A DNA stretch of 33,237 nucleotides from CAYJEQ01 sp964369235 (GCA_964369235.1 CAYJEQ010000021.1:1-33237); one strand, 5' to 3'; positions 1 through 8,601 are shown, counted from the first letter of the stretch. Notes: a model not told the origin generated them from the letters alone. Made by a program: numbers and translations.

Positions 1-28
1 TATAGAGCTCCTTACAAGGGGCTCTATA
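1..28. repeat. Hairpin upstream of engB
   Basis: A nearly perfect inverted repeat opens the window: TATAGAGCTCC pairs with GGGGCTCTATA around the short loop TTACAA. It is not followed by a T-run on the plus strand, so it is a weak candidate for a terminator of the preceding gene. It could equally be an mRNA processing or stabilising hairpin in an operon continuing into engB. The sequence further left is not available. Confidence 0.5.
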
Positions 29-80
29 ACTGTGAATATATGAGCTTTCCATAAGAAAATTTAGAAAGGAGTAGATTTAT

Positions 81-740
81 ATGAATTTTAATTATGTTGA
101 GTTTGAAACATCCTATGGACGATTTGATCAGATGCCTAGGTCTACCACTATTGAGATTGCCTTTTCTGGCAGATCCAATGTTGGTAAATCTTCTATGATT
201 AACAAACTATTTAACAGAAAACACCTAGCAAGAGTCAGCTCCATGCCCGGTAAAACTACCACAATTAACTTCTTTAAGTTAGATAATGTTAGATTTGTGG
301 ATTTGCCTGGATATGGATATGCAAAGGTTGCTAAAACAGAAAAATCCCGTTGGGCAAAACTAATTGAAGGTTATTTTGCTGATGATAGATTTTTATTTCT
401 TGTTTTCCAGCTAATCGATATGCGCCATCCTCCTACTAAGGACGATATGCAGATGATTAATTTCCTAGTGGAAAACGAGATACCTTTTGTTATTATTCTT
501 ACTAAAAAAGATAAACTTAGTAAGCGTGAACAAGCAGAACGCCTAGAGGCTTTTAAAACTGAAATACCATATGGTAGTGAAATAACCATGATACCTTTCT
601 CAGCTCAAACTGGAGAAGGTGTTGAGGATATAAAATCTATTGTTATGGACATTGCTAGTGAAGATATTTCTGAAGCCCTAGCAGAGATTGAAGCCCAGCG
701 TGCTTTAGAGGCACTAGAGGAAGAAGATGATGAGTTCTAA
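81..740 (+). CDS. engB: Ribosome biogenesis GTPase EngB (YsxC/YihA)
   Basis: Small TRAFAC-class GTPase needed for late assembly of the 50S ribosomal subunit. The G-motifs are intact: G1 GRSNVGKS at residues 30-37, G3 DLPGYGYA from residue 74, G4 TKKDK near residue 142 and the G5-like SAQTGEG near residue 175. At 219 residues it is slightly longer than the usual 195-200 because of an acidic tail (EALAEIEAQRALEALEEEDDEF region), which is probably flexible. The start is fixed by AGAAAGGAG at 63-71, nine bases before ATG. In many Firmicutes engB follows lon; the upstream gene here is outside the window. Identification is firm. Confidence 0.97.
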   Translation: MNFNYVEFETSYGRFDQMPRSTTIEIAFSGRSNVGKSSMINKLFNRKHLARVSSMPGKTTTINFFKLDNVRFVDLPGYGYAKVAKTEKSRWAKLIEGYFADDRFLFLVFQLIDMRHPPTKDDMQMINFLVENEIPFVIILTKKDKLSKREQAERLEAFKTEIPYGSEITMIPFSAQTGEGVEDIKSIVMDIASEDISEALAEIEAQRALEALEEEDDEF

Positions 741-900
741 TCAGTAGGATTAGACTATTTTATATTTGAAAAGTTTAGCACTATTTAAAATAATAGCTAA
801 ATATATTGTTACATATACATTAAACCGAAAAACAAAAGGTAATACTATACAAAATTATTCCACCCACTGTAATTTTTTATATAGATAGTTTAATTTACTA

Positions 901-929
901 TTTACTTTTGTAATTTAATGTGGTAAAAT
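901..929 (+). promoter_or_regulatory. Candidate sigma-A promoter for the yerC-methyltransferase pair
   Basis: TTTACT at 901-906 and TAAAAT at 924-929 are separated by 17 bases. TG one base before the -10 box makes it an extended -10 element. It lies about 55 bases before the yerC start in an otherwise AT-rich 245-base gap with no gene. Predicted by eye only. Confidence 0.45.
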
Positions 930-985
930 AAAGAAAAAGTTGAAATAAAAAAATAACTGTCAACCAATTTGGAGGAAATTTAAAA

Positions 986-1288
986 ATGAGCTATAGCGAC
1001 AAAATCAAAGGTACAGAACTAGAAAATTTATACATGGCTGTCCTAACACTAGAAACTATGGAGGACTGCTACAAATTCTTCGATGATCTATGCACAGTAC
1101 CTGAGCTAAAGGCACTTTCCCAGCGTTTTCAGGTAGCTAAAATGCTACTAGATAACAATGTGTATAGCGATATCGTTGCACAGACTGGTGCTAGTACTGC
1201 AACAATCAGCAGAGTAAATCGTTGTCTAAACTACGGTTCTGATGGATATAAACAAGTTTTTGAAAGACTTGAGGAAAAGAATGTATAA
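986..1288 (+). CDS. YerC/YecD family TrpR-related DNA-binding protein
   Basis: A 100-residue protein of the YerC/YecD family, which carries a TrpR-like helix-turn-helix. The recognisable core reads LETMEDCYKFFDDLCTVPELKALSQRFQVAKML and then an HTH (SDIVAQTGASTATISRVNRCL) at residues 61-81. The family is widespread in Firmicutes and its targets are largely undefined; unlike E. coli TrpR, tryptophan binding is not established. A strong site TTTGGAGGAAAT precedes ATG. The stop overlaps the start of the next gene by 8 bases (ATG at 1281, TAA at 1286-1288), so the two are probably translationally coupled. Leucine codons here are 8 CTA, 2 CTT and 1 TTA. Confidence 0.9.
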   Translation: MSYSDKIKGTELENLYMAVLTLETMEDCYKFFDDLCTVPELKALSQRFQVAKMLLDNNVYSDIVAQTGASTATISRVNRCLNYGSDGYKQVFERLEEKNV

Positions 1289-2027
1289 TGGATTTGCTAA
1301 GTATTATGATACATTAATTACTGAGCTATCCTACAGAGACAGAGCAATCTATTTCAAAAAAATTATAGATAAATATCTTCCCGATACCAAGCTTGTACTA
1401 GATATGGGCTGTGGTACGGGAAGTCTTTGTGTGGAGCTTGCTAATTTTGGTTATGATGTTACAGGGGTGGATATCTCCATGTCAATGCTCAGTGAAGCTA
1501 TGAACAAGCTGTCCGACTGTGAACACAGTATTTTATACCTGTGTCAAGACATGCGACAGCTAGATTTATACGGCACTATGGACACTGTTATCTCTGCACT
1601 AGACTGTATTAACCATATCACCAGTGAAGAAGAATTAGCTATGGTTTTTGCTAGGCTACAAAACTTCGTCACAGATGATGGATTATTTATATTCGATGTA
1701 AATACCCCCTATAAACACAGCCACATCCTAGCCAACGAAACCTTTGTGTATGACATGGACGATGTGTACTGTGTATGGCAGAACACTCTAGAGGAAGACA
1801 ATGCCACGGTAAACATCAGTCTTGATTTCTTTGAATATGAAGATGGTGCTTACTATCGCAGTAACGAAACCTTTAAGGAAAAAGCCTACCCTATCTCCAC
1901 CATAGAAAAGCTACTAAATAATAATCACTTTACATTAGAAGCAGTTTATGATGAAGATAGCTTTAACACTCCTACTAGCACCTCACAGCGTTGGGTAGTA
2001 GTAGCTAGAAGGAATAAAAGAGTTTAG
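1281..2027 (+). CDS. Class I SAM-dependent methyltransferase
   Basis: A Rossmann-fold methyltransferase of 248 residues. SAM-binding motif I is VLDMGCGTGSLCVELA near residues 39-54; the following acidic residue VDIS and the motif IV/V region around ISALDCINHI are also present. I chose ATG at 1281 rather than the in-frame ATG at 1242. The protein then begins MYNGFAKYYDTL, the typical start of this Clostridial family, and GAGGAAAAG just before it can act as the binding site within the end of yerC. The substrate is unknown; related proteins are annotated only as methyltransferases. Coupling to yerC and proximity to hslO are seen, but no function follows from that. Confidence 0.85.
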   Translation: MYNGFAKYYDTLITELSYRDRAIYFKKIIDKYLPDTKLVLDMGCGTGSLCVELANFGYDVTGVDISMSMLSEAMNKLSDCEHSILYLCQDMRQLDLYGTMDTVISALDCINHITSEEELAMVFARLQNFVTDDGLFIFDVNTPYKHSHILANETFVYDMDDVYCVWQNTLEEDNATVNISLDFFEYEDGAYYRSNETFKEKAYPISTIEKLLNNNHFTLEAVYDEDSFNTPTSTSQRWVVVARRNKRV

Positions 2028-2049
2028 TTATTATATCGCAAATTATAGC

Positions 2050-2078
2050 TAGACAATATAAGAATTTTCACCTATAAT
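2050..2078 (+). promoter_or_regulatory. Sigma-A type promoter for hslO
   Basis: TAGACA at 2050-2055 and a consensus TATAAT at 2073-2078 are separated by exactly 17 bases. The predicted transcription start near 2085 gives a 40-base leader before hslO. I saw no separate heat-shock operator. Confidence 0.65.
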
Positions 2079-2124
2079 ATAAGCAAAAGATATTTCATAG
2101 GTATATTAGAGAGGATTATCACAA

Positions 2125-2994
2125 ATGGGAAAGATAATTAGAGCCATCACCGAAGATGGTGGTATTGTTTGTTGTGCCATTGACAGCACCGATATTGCTG
2201 CAATGAGCGAACAAATTCACAAAACATCTGCTACAGTAACTGCAGCTATGGGTAGACTTCTTACAGCCTCCTCAATTATGGGCTATATGATGAAAAACCT
2301 AGATGACAGCGTAACTATTAGACTTAATGGTAACGGGCCTGCTGGCAATCTTATTGCTGTAGGTAATGGAAAAGGCCATGTAAAAGGTTATGTAACTAAT
2401 CCAGTAGTAGAGCTACCACTAAATCAGTATGGCAAGCTTGATGTTGCTGGCGCAGTTGGTAAAGATGGATATCTATCTGTTATTAAGGATGTAGGTGCTC
2501 CAGAGCCTTCTACAGGTCACAGCCAGATAGTTAGTGGTGAAATTGCAGAAGACATTACCTACTACTATGCTATGAGCGAGCAGATTCCTACTGTATGTGC
2601 TTTAGGTGTACTTGTAAATACTGATCTTACTGTAATAGCTTCTGGTGGTTATCTAGTTCAGCTACTACCTTTTACCGATGAATCCGTAATCGATCAGCTT
2701 GAGGAGAATATTAAGAAGCTAAAACCTATTTCTACTATGATTGAAGAAGGCATGACTCCCGAGCAGATTGCTTTTGCAGTATTAGATGGTATGAATCCAC
2801 AGATACTTGACGAAGGATTTGCTACCTATAAATGCGACTGCTCCAGAGAAAGAGTAGAAAGAGCACTTATCAGCCTAGGCAGAGAAGAGATAGAGCGTCT
2901 AAAAGAAGAACGGGAAACAACTCAGGTTGAGTGTCACTTCTGTAATAATAAAGAGCTGTTCTCTAGAGAAGATTTAACTGAACTTATTAAGTAG
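2125..2994 (+). CDS. hslO: Redox-regulated holdase chaperone Hsp33
   Basis: Hsp33 is a cytosolic chaperone that is switched on when oxidation releases zinc from its C-terminal cysteine centre. All four zinc ligands are present as C237-x-C239 and C270-x-x-C273, and the N-terminal fold is complete (289 residues, normal length). Recognisable family segments include LLTASSIMGYMMK, RLNGNGPAGNL and SGEIAEDITYYYAMSEQ. The binding site AGAGAGGATTATCACAA precedes ATG at 2125. The gene has its own promoter candidate and is followed by a strong hairpin at 3034-3067, so it is probably monocistronic. Confidence 0.97.
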   Translation: MGKIIRAITEDGGIVCCAIDSTDIAAMSEQIHKTSATVTAAMGRLLTASSIMGYMMKNLDDSVTIRLNGNGPAGNLIAVGNGKGHVKGYVTNPVVELPLNQYGKLDVAGAVGKDGYLSVIKDVGAPEPSTGHSQIVSGEIAEDITYYYAMSEQIPTVCALGVLVNTDLTVIASGGYLVQLLPFTDESVIDQLEENIKKLKPISTMIEEGMTPEQIAFAVLDGMNPQILDEGFATYKCDCSRERVERALISLGREEIERLKEERETTQVECHFCNNKELFSREDLTELIK

Positions 2995-3033
2995 TTTTAT
3001 ATTTAAATATTTGTATAAACCACAACAGATTAA

Positions 3034-3070
3034 CCCCCAGTTACTAGATTGTTCTAGCAACTGGGGGTTT
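3034..3070. terminator. Terminator hairpin between hslO and the exporter operon
   Basis: CCCCCAGTT at 3034-3042 pairs with AACTGGGGG at 3059-3067, and the inner bases CTAGA/TCTAG extend the stem. Three T follow on the plus strand and a weaker AT-rich stretch follows on the minus strand. It sits between convergent genes and may serve both. Confidence 0.75.
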
Positions 3071-3144
3071 GTGTGTATCTAAAGTGGCTCTTTGTCCATA
3101 GTTGGGTAAAATTCTGTTGGGGTACAACTCTTATTTAATAGCTA

Positions 3145-4524
3145 TTATACATCCTGCTTAATTGCCTCTAGGGCAGAGATTTTAACTGCTCGGTTTGCAG
3201 GTAGATATCCTGAGCCCAGTCCAATGAGAGTTGCAAATACCAGCGCAAAGCCTACTAGCCACATTGGTATAACAGATACCTGTCCTGAGCCACCACCCAT
3301 ATAACCAAACATATTACTACCACCTAGGTCAATATCTAACCCAAAGTAGTTCATAGCAAAGGATATACCAAAGCTAAGGATTATCCCTATAACCCCTCCT
3401 ATAAATCCGATCAAGCCAGCTTCCATTAAAAATACTGTTCTTATATCTGATACAAAGCATCCCAGTACCTTCATTACGCCAATCTCTCTAGTACGCTCAT
3501 AGATTGACATAAACATTGTATTAGTAATACCTATAGCAGCTACAAATAGGGATATAGCACCTAGGCTACCTAGTACCATCTGGGTTTGCTGTGTCTGCTC
3601 TATCATAGGTTTTCTAATCTGTTCCATTGACCATGTATCATAGCCCAGTGCCTGTATTGCTTCTTCAACTTCCTCTACATTATCAATTTCTGTTGTTTTA
3701 ACCTTAATATAGTCGTAGTTTGCTTCGTCTTCTTCGGTGATTTTAATATCATTATCTTTGATATAATCAGCTTCTAACTGTTTTAAATCATTAATATTCA
3801 TAAAAACACCTTGACTTGTTTCGTAGCCTATATTATAGTCCTCAACAAGAGTACCAGCTACATTTAGTTTGTATTCTCGTTCTACTACTCGATCATCTTC
3901 GTCATCACTGTTTTCTGATTCCTTATAGGTTTTTATTAATATTTCATGCTGTTCATAGTCCACAAATGGATCCTCTACATTGCCTCGTTCATCTGGCCAG
4001 TAGTTTACATAGGAATCTCTACCATCTCGCTTAGTATCTCTAAAATTGTATTCAGCATATTGTCCTAGCATTACTGTATATGGCTCAGATTGGCTATTCA
4101 TAAGTTCACCTTCGTTTACCTGATAACCAAAAGCTTCCATTGCGTCAGGGTAAATACCCACAATATTCCATAGCTGTGCTTCATATCTGTCTTCTTCCCC
4201 TGCAACCATCATAGCTTCAAGATATCTAGGCTGATAAAACGGTGTCGCTATCTGTACCCCATCCATTGCCTGTATAGTTGCTACCATCTCATCATTAAGC
4301 TTTGGTGTATCTGGTGCAGAGGAATAGTTATATACCTCTATCATTGTAAGGTCACCCATCTGTGCTAACATCTCTTCCTGAGATATACTCATGCCAACAC
4401 CGATGGATACTGTAACTACAATTGCACATATACCAACCACAACACCAACTACAGTAAGTAGGGTGCGAACCTTACGCCTTGTAAGGTTTTGTATACACAT
4501 GGTGATTAGATCAGATATCTTCAT
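3145..4524 (-). CDS. ABC transporter permease, MacB/FtsX type
   Basis: A membrane subunit of the MacB/LolC/FtsX class. One N-terminal helix (about residues 17-40, LLTVVGVVVGICAIVVTVSIGVG) is followed by a roughly 270-residue extracellular domain and three C-terminal helices (IGVMKVLGC region, GFIGGVIGIILSFGI, WLVGFALVFATLIGLGSG). Such permeases move substrates at the outer face by mechanotransmission rather than through a classic channel. ATG at 4524 is preferred, 11 bases after GAGGAG; an in-frame TTG at 4530 with 5-base spacing is an alternative. The start lies inside the end of the upstream gene (14-base overlap), pointing to coupled translation with the CARDB-like protein and the ATPase. 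Confidence 0.88.
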   Translation of the reverse strand: MKISDLITMCIQNLTRRKVRTLLTVVGVVVGICAIVVTVSIGVGMSISQEEMLAQMGDLTMIEVYNYSSAPDTPKLNDEMVATIQAMDGVQIATPFYQPRYLEAMMVAGEEDRYEAQLWNIVGIYPDAMEAFGYQVNEGELMNSQSEPYTVMLGQYAEYNFRDTKRDGRDSYVNYWPDERGNVEDPFVDYEQHEILIKTYKESENSDDEDDRVVEREYKLNVAGTLVEDYNIGYETSQGVFMNINDLKQLEADYIKDNDIKITEEDEANYDYIKVKTTEIDNVEEVEEAIQALGYDTWSMEQIRKPMIEQTQQTQMVLGSLGAISLFVAAIGITNTMFMSIYERTREIGVMKVLGCFVSDIRTVFLMEAGLIGFIGGVIGIILSFGISFAMNYFGLDIDLGGSNMFGYMGGGSGQVSVIPMWLVGFALVFATLIGLGSGYLPANRAVKISALEAIKQDV

Positions 4525-6289
4525 CAGCAAATTCGCTCCTCTGTACCTTTATTTTCATTATAGTTGTATATGCTGTAATTAATGCTATTATAGATCCACA
4601 GATAGTTAGTATATTTCTCATGCTACTGCCTTCGCTAAGGTCTATCCCACCTGTAGGCTCAACTGGCTCCTCTGGAATCATTCCATCTCCACCTGGGTAA
4701 TACGGATCTGTCCAAGGATCATATTCTTCGTATTCAATTACATTTATACTAATTGGATAGGTTAACTTTTTAATATTAAGATTGGAGTCCTCATATGTAA
4801 TCTCTACTGTGCACTGCTGTATACCAGGTGTCGTTCCTGTAATTCTAAACTCTACATTTTCTTCAGCGCCAGATTCTACATTACCTAAGAACTCACTAGA
4901 ACCTGCTCCTCCTATATCTCCTATTAATACTGCTGAAACATTATATACTGGTGATTGTCCTTTGTTAATTAGTGCTACTGTAAGATAATCATTATCATCT
5001 TGATAGATTTCTTCAGGCGCTTCTGCGCTATTAATACTAAATCTATCTACCTGTACAACGGGAATTGCTATTGTTTCCTGTGAACTGCCATCAAGTCTTG
5101 TGTCATTAGCCATATACTGGAATGAAAAATCAATTGATATTTCATGGGATTTTGGCAATGCACTTGCTAGCACCTTTAGGTTTAGGGTTTGTTCAAAGGT
5201 ACCACCTTTAGCTAGTCTATCTAGGTGGTATGAGTTTGATCCATTTGCTAATGTAATACCATCTGGCAGATCAACTTTCATTATAATATTATCCAGTGGA
5301 TAACCTATGCTTGTATTTTTAAGGCTTAGCTTAAGGGTTACATCTGTCCCAGCAGTTACAGCTTCCCCACCAAAAGAATACTCATCAACTATAATATGTG
5401 GGGTTATTGGTGCAAATTCGATTTCTTCGTCATCATCATCATCATCGTCGTCATCGACTCTAGGCACATATTGTTCTAGATAATACTCGGTAAATGGTTG
5501 GCTTACATCGAAGCTATATTCCTTACCACCGTCCTCAAAAAGCAGTACAAAGTCTACACTTTCACCTTCTCCAGTAAACTGAACACTGTCAAATGTTATA
5601 GTAAAAGTAGATACTCCATTTACTGTTCCACCATAGACTGCTCGAGCTGTGCTTGGGCTGGTTGTACTATTAACCATTTTAAAAGAACCACCGTCCATAA
5701 ACACCTGTGTAGTCATAGCATCTACCATACCAGGGGTATCAAATACCTTTGCAGTTAGTTTAATATCAACACGATCATTTTTATCTATTGAGGAGATTTC
5801 TTGTGTTCTACCTTCACGGTAGATATATCTATCACTTATTACTATTTCACCAGTACCTGTTACTGGTGTAGTAACAGTACCACTAGTTTTAGTTACTGTT
5901 AGGGTAAATGTATCTCCAGCTACCCATGCTGTACTTTTAGTTACAGTTATCCCAGCAAAAACTGCTGTAGAGGCTGTTGGTGTTGTAATGTCAAACAATA
6001 CATCTGCTACAGTATCACTACCAAGCTCTAAAGATAACTCTCCAGTAGTAGCATCTGATTCCACTGTAAACACAAAATCTTTTTCTGTTTCTGAGCCCAT
6101 AACAAAAACTGTTTCATCAATAGCAGTAGTTTCTTCTACTGTATAACCTGTGTTTTCAGTAGTAATATCTAAGGTATAGCTATCAGCTGCCTCTGCTACT
6201 ACTAAAGCCCTAGGTAAAGCTACTGCTATAGATGATACCATCATCACACCAGCAAACATTAATGCCAACACTTTTTTTACAATCTTCAT
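4511..6289 (-). CDS. Exported membrane-anchored protein with CARDB-like domains
   Basis: A 592-residue surface protein. A signal peptide (lysines 2, 5 and 6, hydrophobic stretch to about residue 30, AEA-A cleavage near 32-35) is followed by an N-terminal beta-rich region. A run of nine Asp (279-287, then two Glu) leads to two beta-sandwich-like repeats of the CARDB/COG1361 kind at about 300-525. A Pro/Gly/Tyr-rich linker and one C-terminal helix (TICGSIIALITAYTTIMKI) ending in a positive patch complete it. The topology is outside with a single C-terminal anchor. It lies between the ATPase and permease genes, so it is probably a dedicated partner of that exporter, perhaps replacing the adaptor used by Gram-negative MacAB systems. 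That role is inferred from position. The substrate is unknown. Confidence 0.8.
   Translation of the reverse strand: MKIVKKVLALMFAGVMMVSSIAVALPRALVVAEAADSYTLDITTENTGYTVEETTAIDETVFVMGSETEKDFVFTVESDATTGELSLELGSDTVADVLFDITTPTASTAVFAGITVTKSTAWVAGDTFTLTVTKTSGTVTTPVTGTGEIVISDRYIYREGRTQEISSIDKNDRVDIKLTAKVFDTPGMVDAMTTQVFMDGGSFKMVNSTTSPSTARAVYGGTVNGVSTFTITFDSVQFTGEGESVDFVLLFEDGGKEYSFDVSQPFTEYYLEQYVPRVDDDDDDDDDEEIEFAPITPHIIVDEYSFGGEAVTAGTDVTLKLSLKNTSIGYPLDNIIMKVDLPDGITLANGSNSYHLDRLAKGGTFEQTLNLKVLASALPKSHEISIDFSFQYMANDTRLDGSSQETIAIPVVQVDRFSINSAEAPEEIYQDDNDYLTVALINKGQSPVYNVSAVLIGDIGGAGSSEFLGNVESGAEENVEFRITGTTPGIQQCTVEITYEDSNLNIKKLTYPISINVIEYEEYDPWTDPYYPGGDGMIPEEPVEPTGGIDLSEGSSMRNILTICGSIIALITAYTTIMKIKVQRSEFADEDI
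5429..5455 (-). repeat. Asp-codon microsatellite
   Basis: Nine consecutive GAC/GAT codons encode residues 279-287 of the surface protein, at the junction of its N-terminal region and the CARDB-like part. Two or three codon patterns alternate, so it is not a pure trinucleotide tract. Possible roles are a flexible acidic spacer or calcium binding. It could also be length-variable between strains. Confidence 0.8.
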
Positions 6290-6346
6290 CTTAATTTATC
6301 CCTCTCGTATATGTATTTTGTATTCAAACTGTATGTTTATACTTTG

Positions 6347-7333
6347 CTACTGTATTTTATCTATATCTTCCTCTGGGGTCGAAATTTCATTAGATATAGC
6401 CTGTCCTGTTAAATCTTCTTCTGATAAGTTTTCAGAAACTAATTTCTCATTTAAAGAATTTTCTCCTAATTCTTTACCCTGTTCTGATTTAATTTCCTTA
6501 GCTGTTATAACTGTTTCTTCACTTTCATTTGCAATCTGTGGATTTTCCATCACAATTTCATCACTGATTTCTGATATAATTTCCATACCTTGACTATCAG
6601 CAGTTTCTAGTTGATTTTCTAAGGCTGTTTTTCGGTCAATTTTTGAGATATTAGCTTCATCGCTAACTATATGCCCATCTATTATTGTAACAATTCTATC
6701 AGCATACTGGGCAAGCTCTCTATCATGGGTAACTAGTACAAAGGTTTGGTTATTTTCCCTACTCATTCTAACTAATAGCTCCATTACCTCTACTGTGGTT
6801 TTGGTATCTAGATTTCCTGTAGGCTCATCAGCAAAAACTATCTTAGGCTTTGCCACAAATGCCCTAGCGATACCTACACGCTGTTGCTGTCCACCAGACA
6901 TCTGGGAGGGGCGATGATGTAGTCTTGTGGCTAGTCCAACCTGCTTTAGCATAAATGTTGCTTCACGATTGCGCTTGGTTTTATCCATGCCTCTAAACAT
7001 TAAAGGCATACTTACATTTTCTAAAGCTGTAAGGGCTGGCAAAAGATTATAGGACTGAAATACAAACCCTATATGCTTCTGTCTAAACCTTGCAAGTCTT
7101 ACCTCAGAAAACCTTGATATATTGTGCTTGCCTATAAATACTGCACCTTTTGTTGGCTTCTCCAGCCCTGCTAACATATTAAGCAGTGTGGATTTACCAG
7201 ACCCTGAGGTACCTAATATACAGCATACTTCCCCTTGTTTAATATCTAGGTTAATATTATTAAGGGCAATGACACTTTCCCTGCCTAGTTTATATGCTTT
7301 ACGGAGATTTTTTACGCTTATGATTGTTTCCAA
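6347..7333 (-). CDS. ABC transporter ATP-binding protein (MacB/LolD type) with acidic C-terminal tail
   Basis: The nucleotide-binding subunit of the exporter. Walker A GTSGSGKST is at residues 41-49, the signature MSGGQQQR at 145-152 and Walker B IVFADEP at 165-171, followed by TGNLD and the switch VTHD near 201-204. These place it in the LolD/MacB/FtsE group. The NBD ends near residue 230; a further ~98 residues rich in Glu, Ser, Asn and Ile follow and have no counterpart in typical LolD proteins of about 230 residues. The start is TTG at 7331-7333; no ATG or GTG lies between it and the upstream in-frame stop, and AAGGAAAGGA lies 12 bases before. It is the first gene of a three-gene operon with the CARDB-like protein and permease. 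Confidence 0.9.
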   Translation of the reverse strand: METIISVKNLRKAYKLGRESVIALNNINLDIKQGEVCCILGTSGSGKSTLLNMLAGLEKPTKGAVFIGKHNISRFSEVRLARFRQKHIGFVFQSYNLLPALTALENVSMPLMFRGMDKTKRNREATFMLKQVGLATRLHHRPSQMSGGQQQRVGIARAFVAKPKIVFADEPTGNLDTKTTVEVMELLVRMSRENNQTFVLVTHDRELAQYADRIVTIIDGHIVSDEANISKIDRKTALENQLETADSQGMEIISEISDEIVMENPQIANESEETVITAKEIKSEQGKELGENSLNEKLVSENLSEEDLTGQAISNEISTPEEDIDKIQ

Positions 7334-7360
7334 ATTAGTAAGCCGTCCTTTCCTTAAGCT

Positions 7361-7369
7361 ATTATATCA
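7361..7369 (-). promoter_or_regulatory. Extended -10 promoter for the exporter operon
   Basis: Read on the minus strand this is TGATATAAT, a perfect TATAAT with TG one base upstream. The -35 side is poor (TTAGAA at a 16-base spacing). Transcription would begin near 7354, about 20 bases before the TTG start of the ATPase gene. Confidence 0.55.
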
Positions 7370-7570
7370 AATCTAAGTAATTTTCTAATAAATGCTACAT
7401 TAATAAGTGCATTAAATTTAATCTTTTATTGCACTAACAGTTTAATTTTACCAACAATTCATATTAAATACAAGTTAATTCATCAATTATATTTTGCTTT
7501 TGGATTATATGTATATTTTAACAGCAAAAGTTTAATAATATCTATAATAATGACATTAGGAGGAAATAAA

Positions 7571-7849
7571 ATGACCATCACAGACATCCGTATTAGAAGA
7601 ACCTATGAGGAAGGTAAGCTAAGGGCTTTAGTATCCCTAACCTTTGATAATGAAATTGCAATACACGACATCAAAATTATCCAAGGTGCTGACCGTTTAT
7701 TTGTTGCTATGCCTAGCCGTAGGGACGAACAGGGAGTTTTCCGTGACATCTGTCATCCTATTTCAGCTACTAGCAGAGAAATTATCGAAAACACAGTTAT
7801 GTCAGCTTATAATAATCATCTTACAACTACACAAATATCCCCTGAATAG
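7571..7849 (+). CDS. spoVG: Septation/RNA-binding regulator SpoVG
   Basis: SpoVG is a small site-specific RNA/DNA-binding protein that affects sporulation, septation and virulence or cell-envelope genes in Firmicutes. The family signature is clear: MTITDIRIRR at the start, LVSLTFDNEIAIHDIKIIQG, LFVAMPSRRDEQGVFRDICHPI. I place the start at ATG 7571, directly after TAGGAGGAAATAAA, rather than at the ATG at 7550 which would put the binding site inside the gene. This gives 92 residues, the normal family size. It stands alone here, with a good terminator at 7899-7932, not beside glmU-prs as in Bacillus. Its presence fits a spore-forming ancestry but does not prove sporulation. Confidence 0.95.
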   Translation: MTITDIRIRRTYEEGKLRALVSLTFDNEIAIHDIKIIQGADRLFVAMPSRRDEQGVFRDICHPISATSREIIENTVMSAYNNHLTTTQISPE

Positions 7850-7898
7850 ATAATTAATAGTAGTATGGCTTGTTATTACTGCTATCTACTTTGTAATT

Positions 7899-7936
7899 AA
7901 GACCACCTATTAACACAGGTGGTCTTGACTTTTTAT
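7899..7936 (+). terminator. Rho-independent terminator of spoVG
   Basis: AAGACCACCT at 7899-7908 pairs with AGGTGGTCTT at 7917-7926 around ATTAACAC. GACTTTTTAT follows. It is located 50 bases after the spoVG stop. Confidence 0.85.
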
Positions 7937-7997
7937 AGCTTTATGATAGTATTAGCCTATAAATCATTCTTACTATTAAAGCTAAGGGAGGGATATT

Positions 7998-8462
7998 ATG
8001 AGAAAACCTAAATTTATCTCAGGTGTTTATAGCATAGCCTATACTTTTATAGGAATAATGTTTATTCCATTTGTTGTTTTAATCTATATTGGTATGTTAA
8101 AGCCCTCACCACACTCATTTATACAGGATACAGATACTATGGCTATATTATTTTTAGCCATATCACTAGTAAGTATATTTACTGGAATAATCTTTGGTAT
8201 AGTGTATAAGTACCACCTTAAAAATTACAATAAACTTCTTAATGAAAAAGTGGTTTCCACAGGCAAAGTTTCCAAAGTATCCAAGCTGTGGTACTGTAAG
8301 TTAGGAGGCAGTTATCCCTATGTAGTAGAGTATACATATAATTACAATGGAAATCAGCTTAAAGGCAGATCCCAACTATTATGGCATAAGCCTAATATTA
8401 GTATAGATGATAATGTAAATATATTTATAGATACACAGGGTAAATCAGCTTGTGATTTGTAA
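7998..8462 (+). CDS. Small two-helix membrane protein, possibly DUF3592-like
   Basis: A 154-residue protein that I do not recognise with certainty. Two hydrophobic helices (about residues 10-33 and 48-71) are followed by a basic stretch and a soluble C-terminal half that looks beta-rich (VVSTGKVSKVSKLWYC, YPYVVEYTYNYNGNQLKGRS, VNIFIDTQGKSAC). The pattern of two helices followed by a small domain with a VxxGxV segment resembles DUF3592 proteins, but this is recall rather than a search. A strong site AAGGGAGGG precedes ATG by 5-6 bases. It sits alone between two terminators, so it is probably monocistronic. No function can be assigned. Confidence 0.75.
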   Translation: MRKPKFISGVYSIAYTFIGIMFIPFVVLIYIGMLKPSPHSFIQDTDTMAILFLAISLVSIFTGIIFGIVYKYHLKNYNKLLNEKVVSTGKVSKVSKLWYCKLGGSYPYVVEYTYNYNGNQLKGRSQLLWHKPNISIDDNVNIFIDTQGKSACDL

Positions 8463-8564
8463 GACTATGCATAAAGGTTCTATATCAATTAGTGGGGTGT
8501 ATTTCCTCACCGACAGCGAGGGCAGCCCATATAATTTTACCTAATATTTAATAAAACTACTATA

Positions 8565-8601
8565 AAAAGAGGTGTTACCTAGAATAGGCAACACCTCTTT
8601 T
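8565..8601. terminator. Bidirectional terminator
   Basis: AAAAGAGGTGTTACCT pairs with AGGCAACACCTCTTTT (one G-T-type mismatch) around AGAAT. The minus-strand transcript ends TTTTTATA and the plus-strand transcript CTCTTTTACTATTTAT, so it can end both the small membrane protein gene and the CorC-type gene, which converge on it. Confidence 0.88.

Noticed and set aside
4391..4582. Plus-strand 63-codon frame
   Set aside because: Antisense to the permease start and the CARDB-like gene end, with no translation signal.
7518..7548. spoVG promoter TTAACA with TATAAT
   Set aside because: The spacing is 19 bases and the start would be almost on the ribosome binding site, so the match is doubtful.
8490..8530. 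GC-rich stretch with GTGGGG/CCTCAC and GGG/CCC pairings
   Set aside because: It could suggest a riboswitch or small RNA, but it lies after a gene and before a terminator on the plus strand, the stems are short and no known motif fits.
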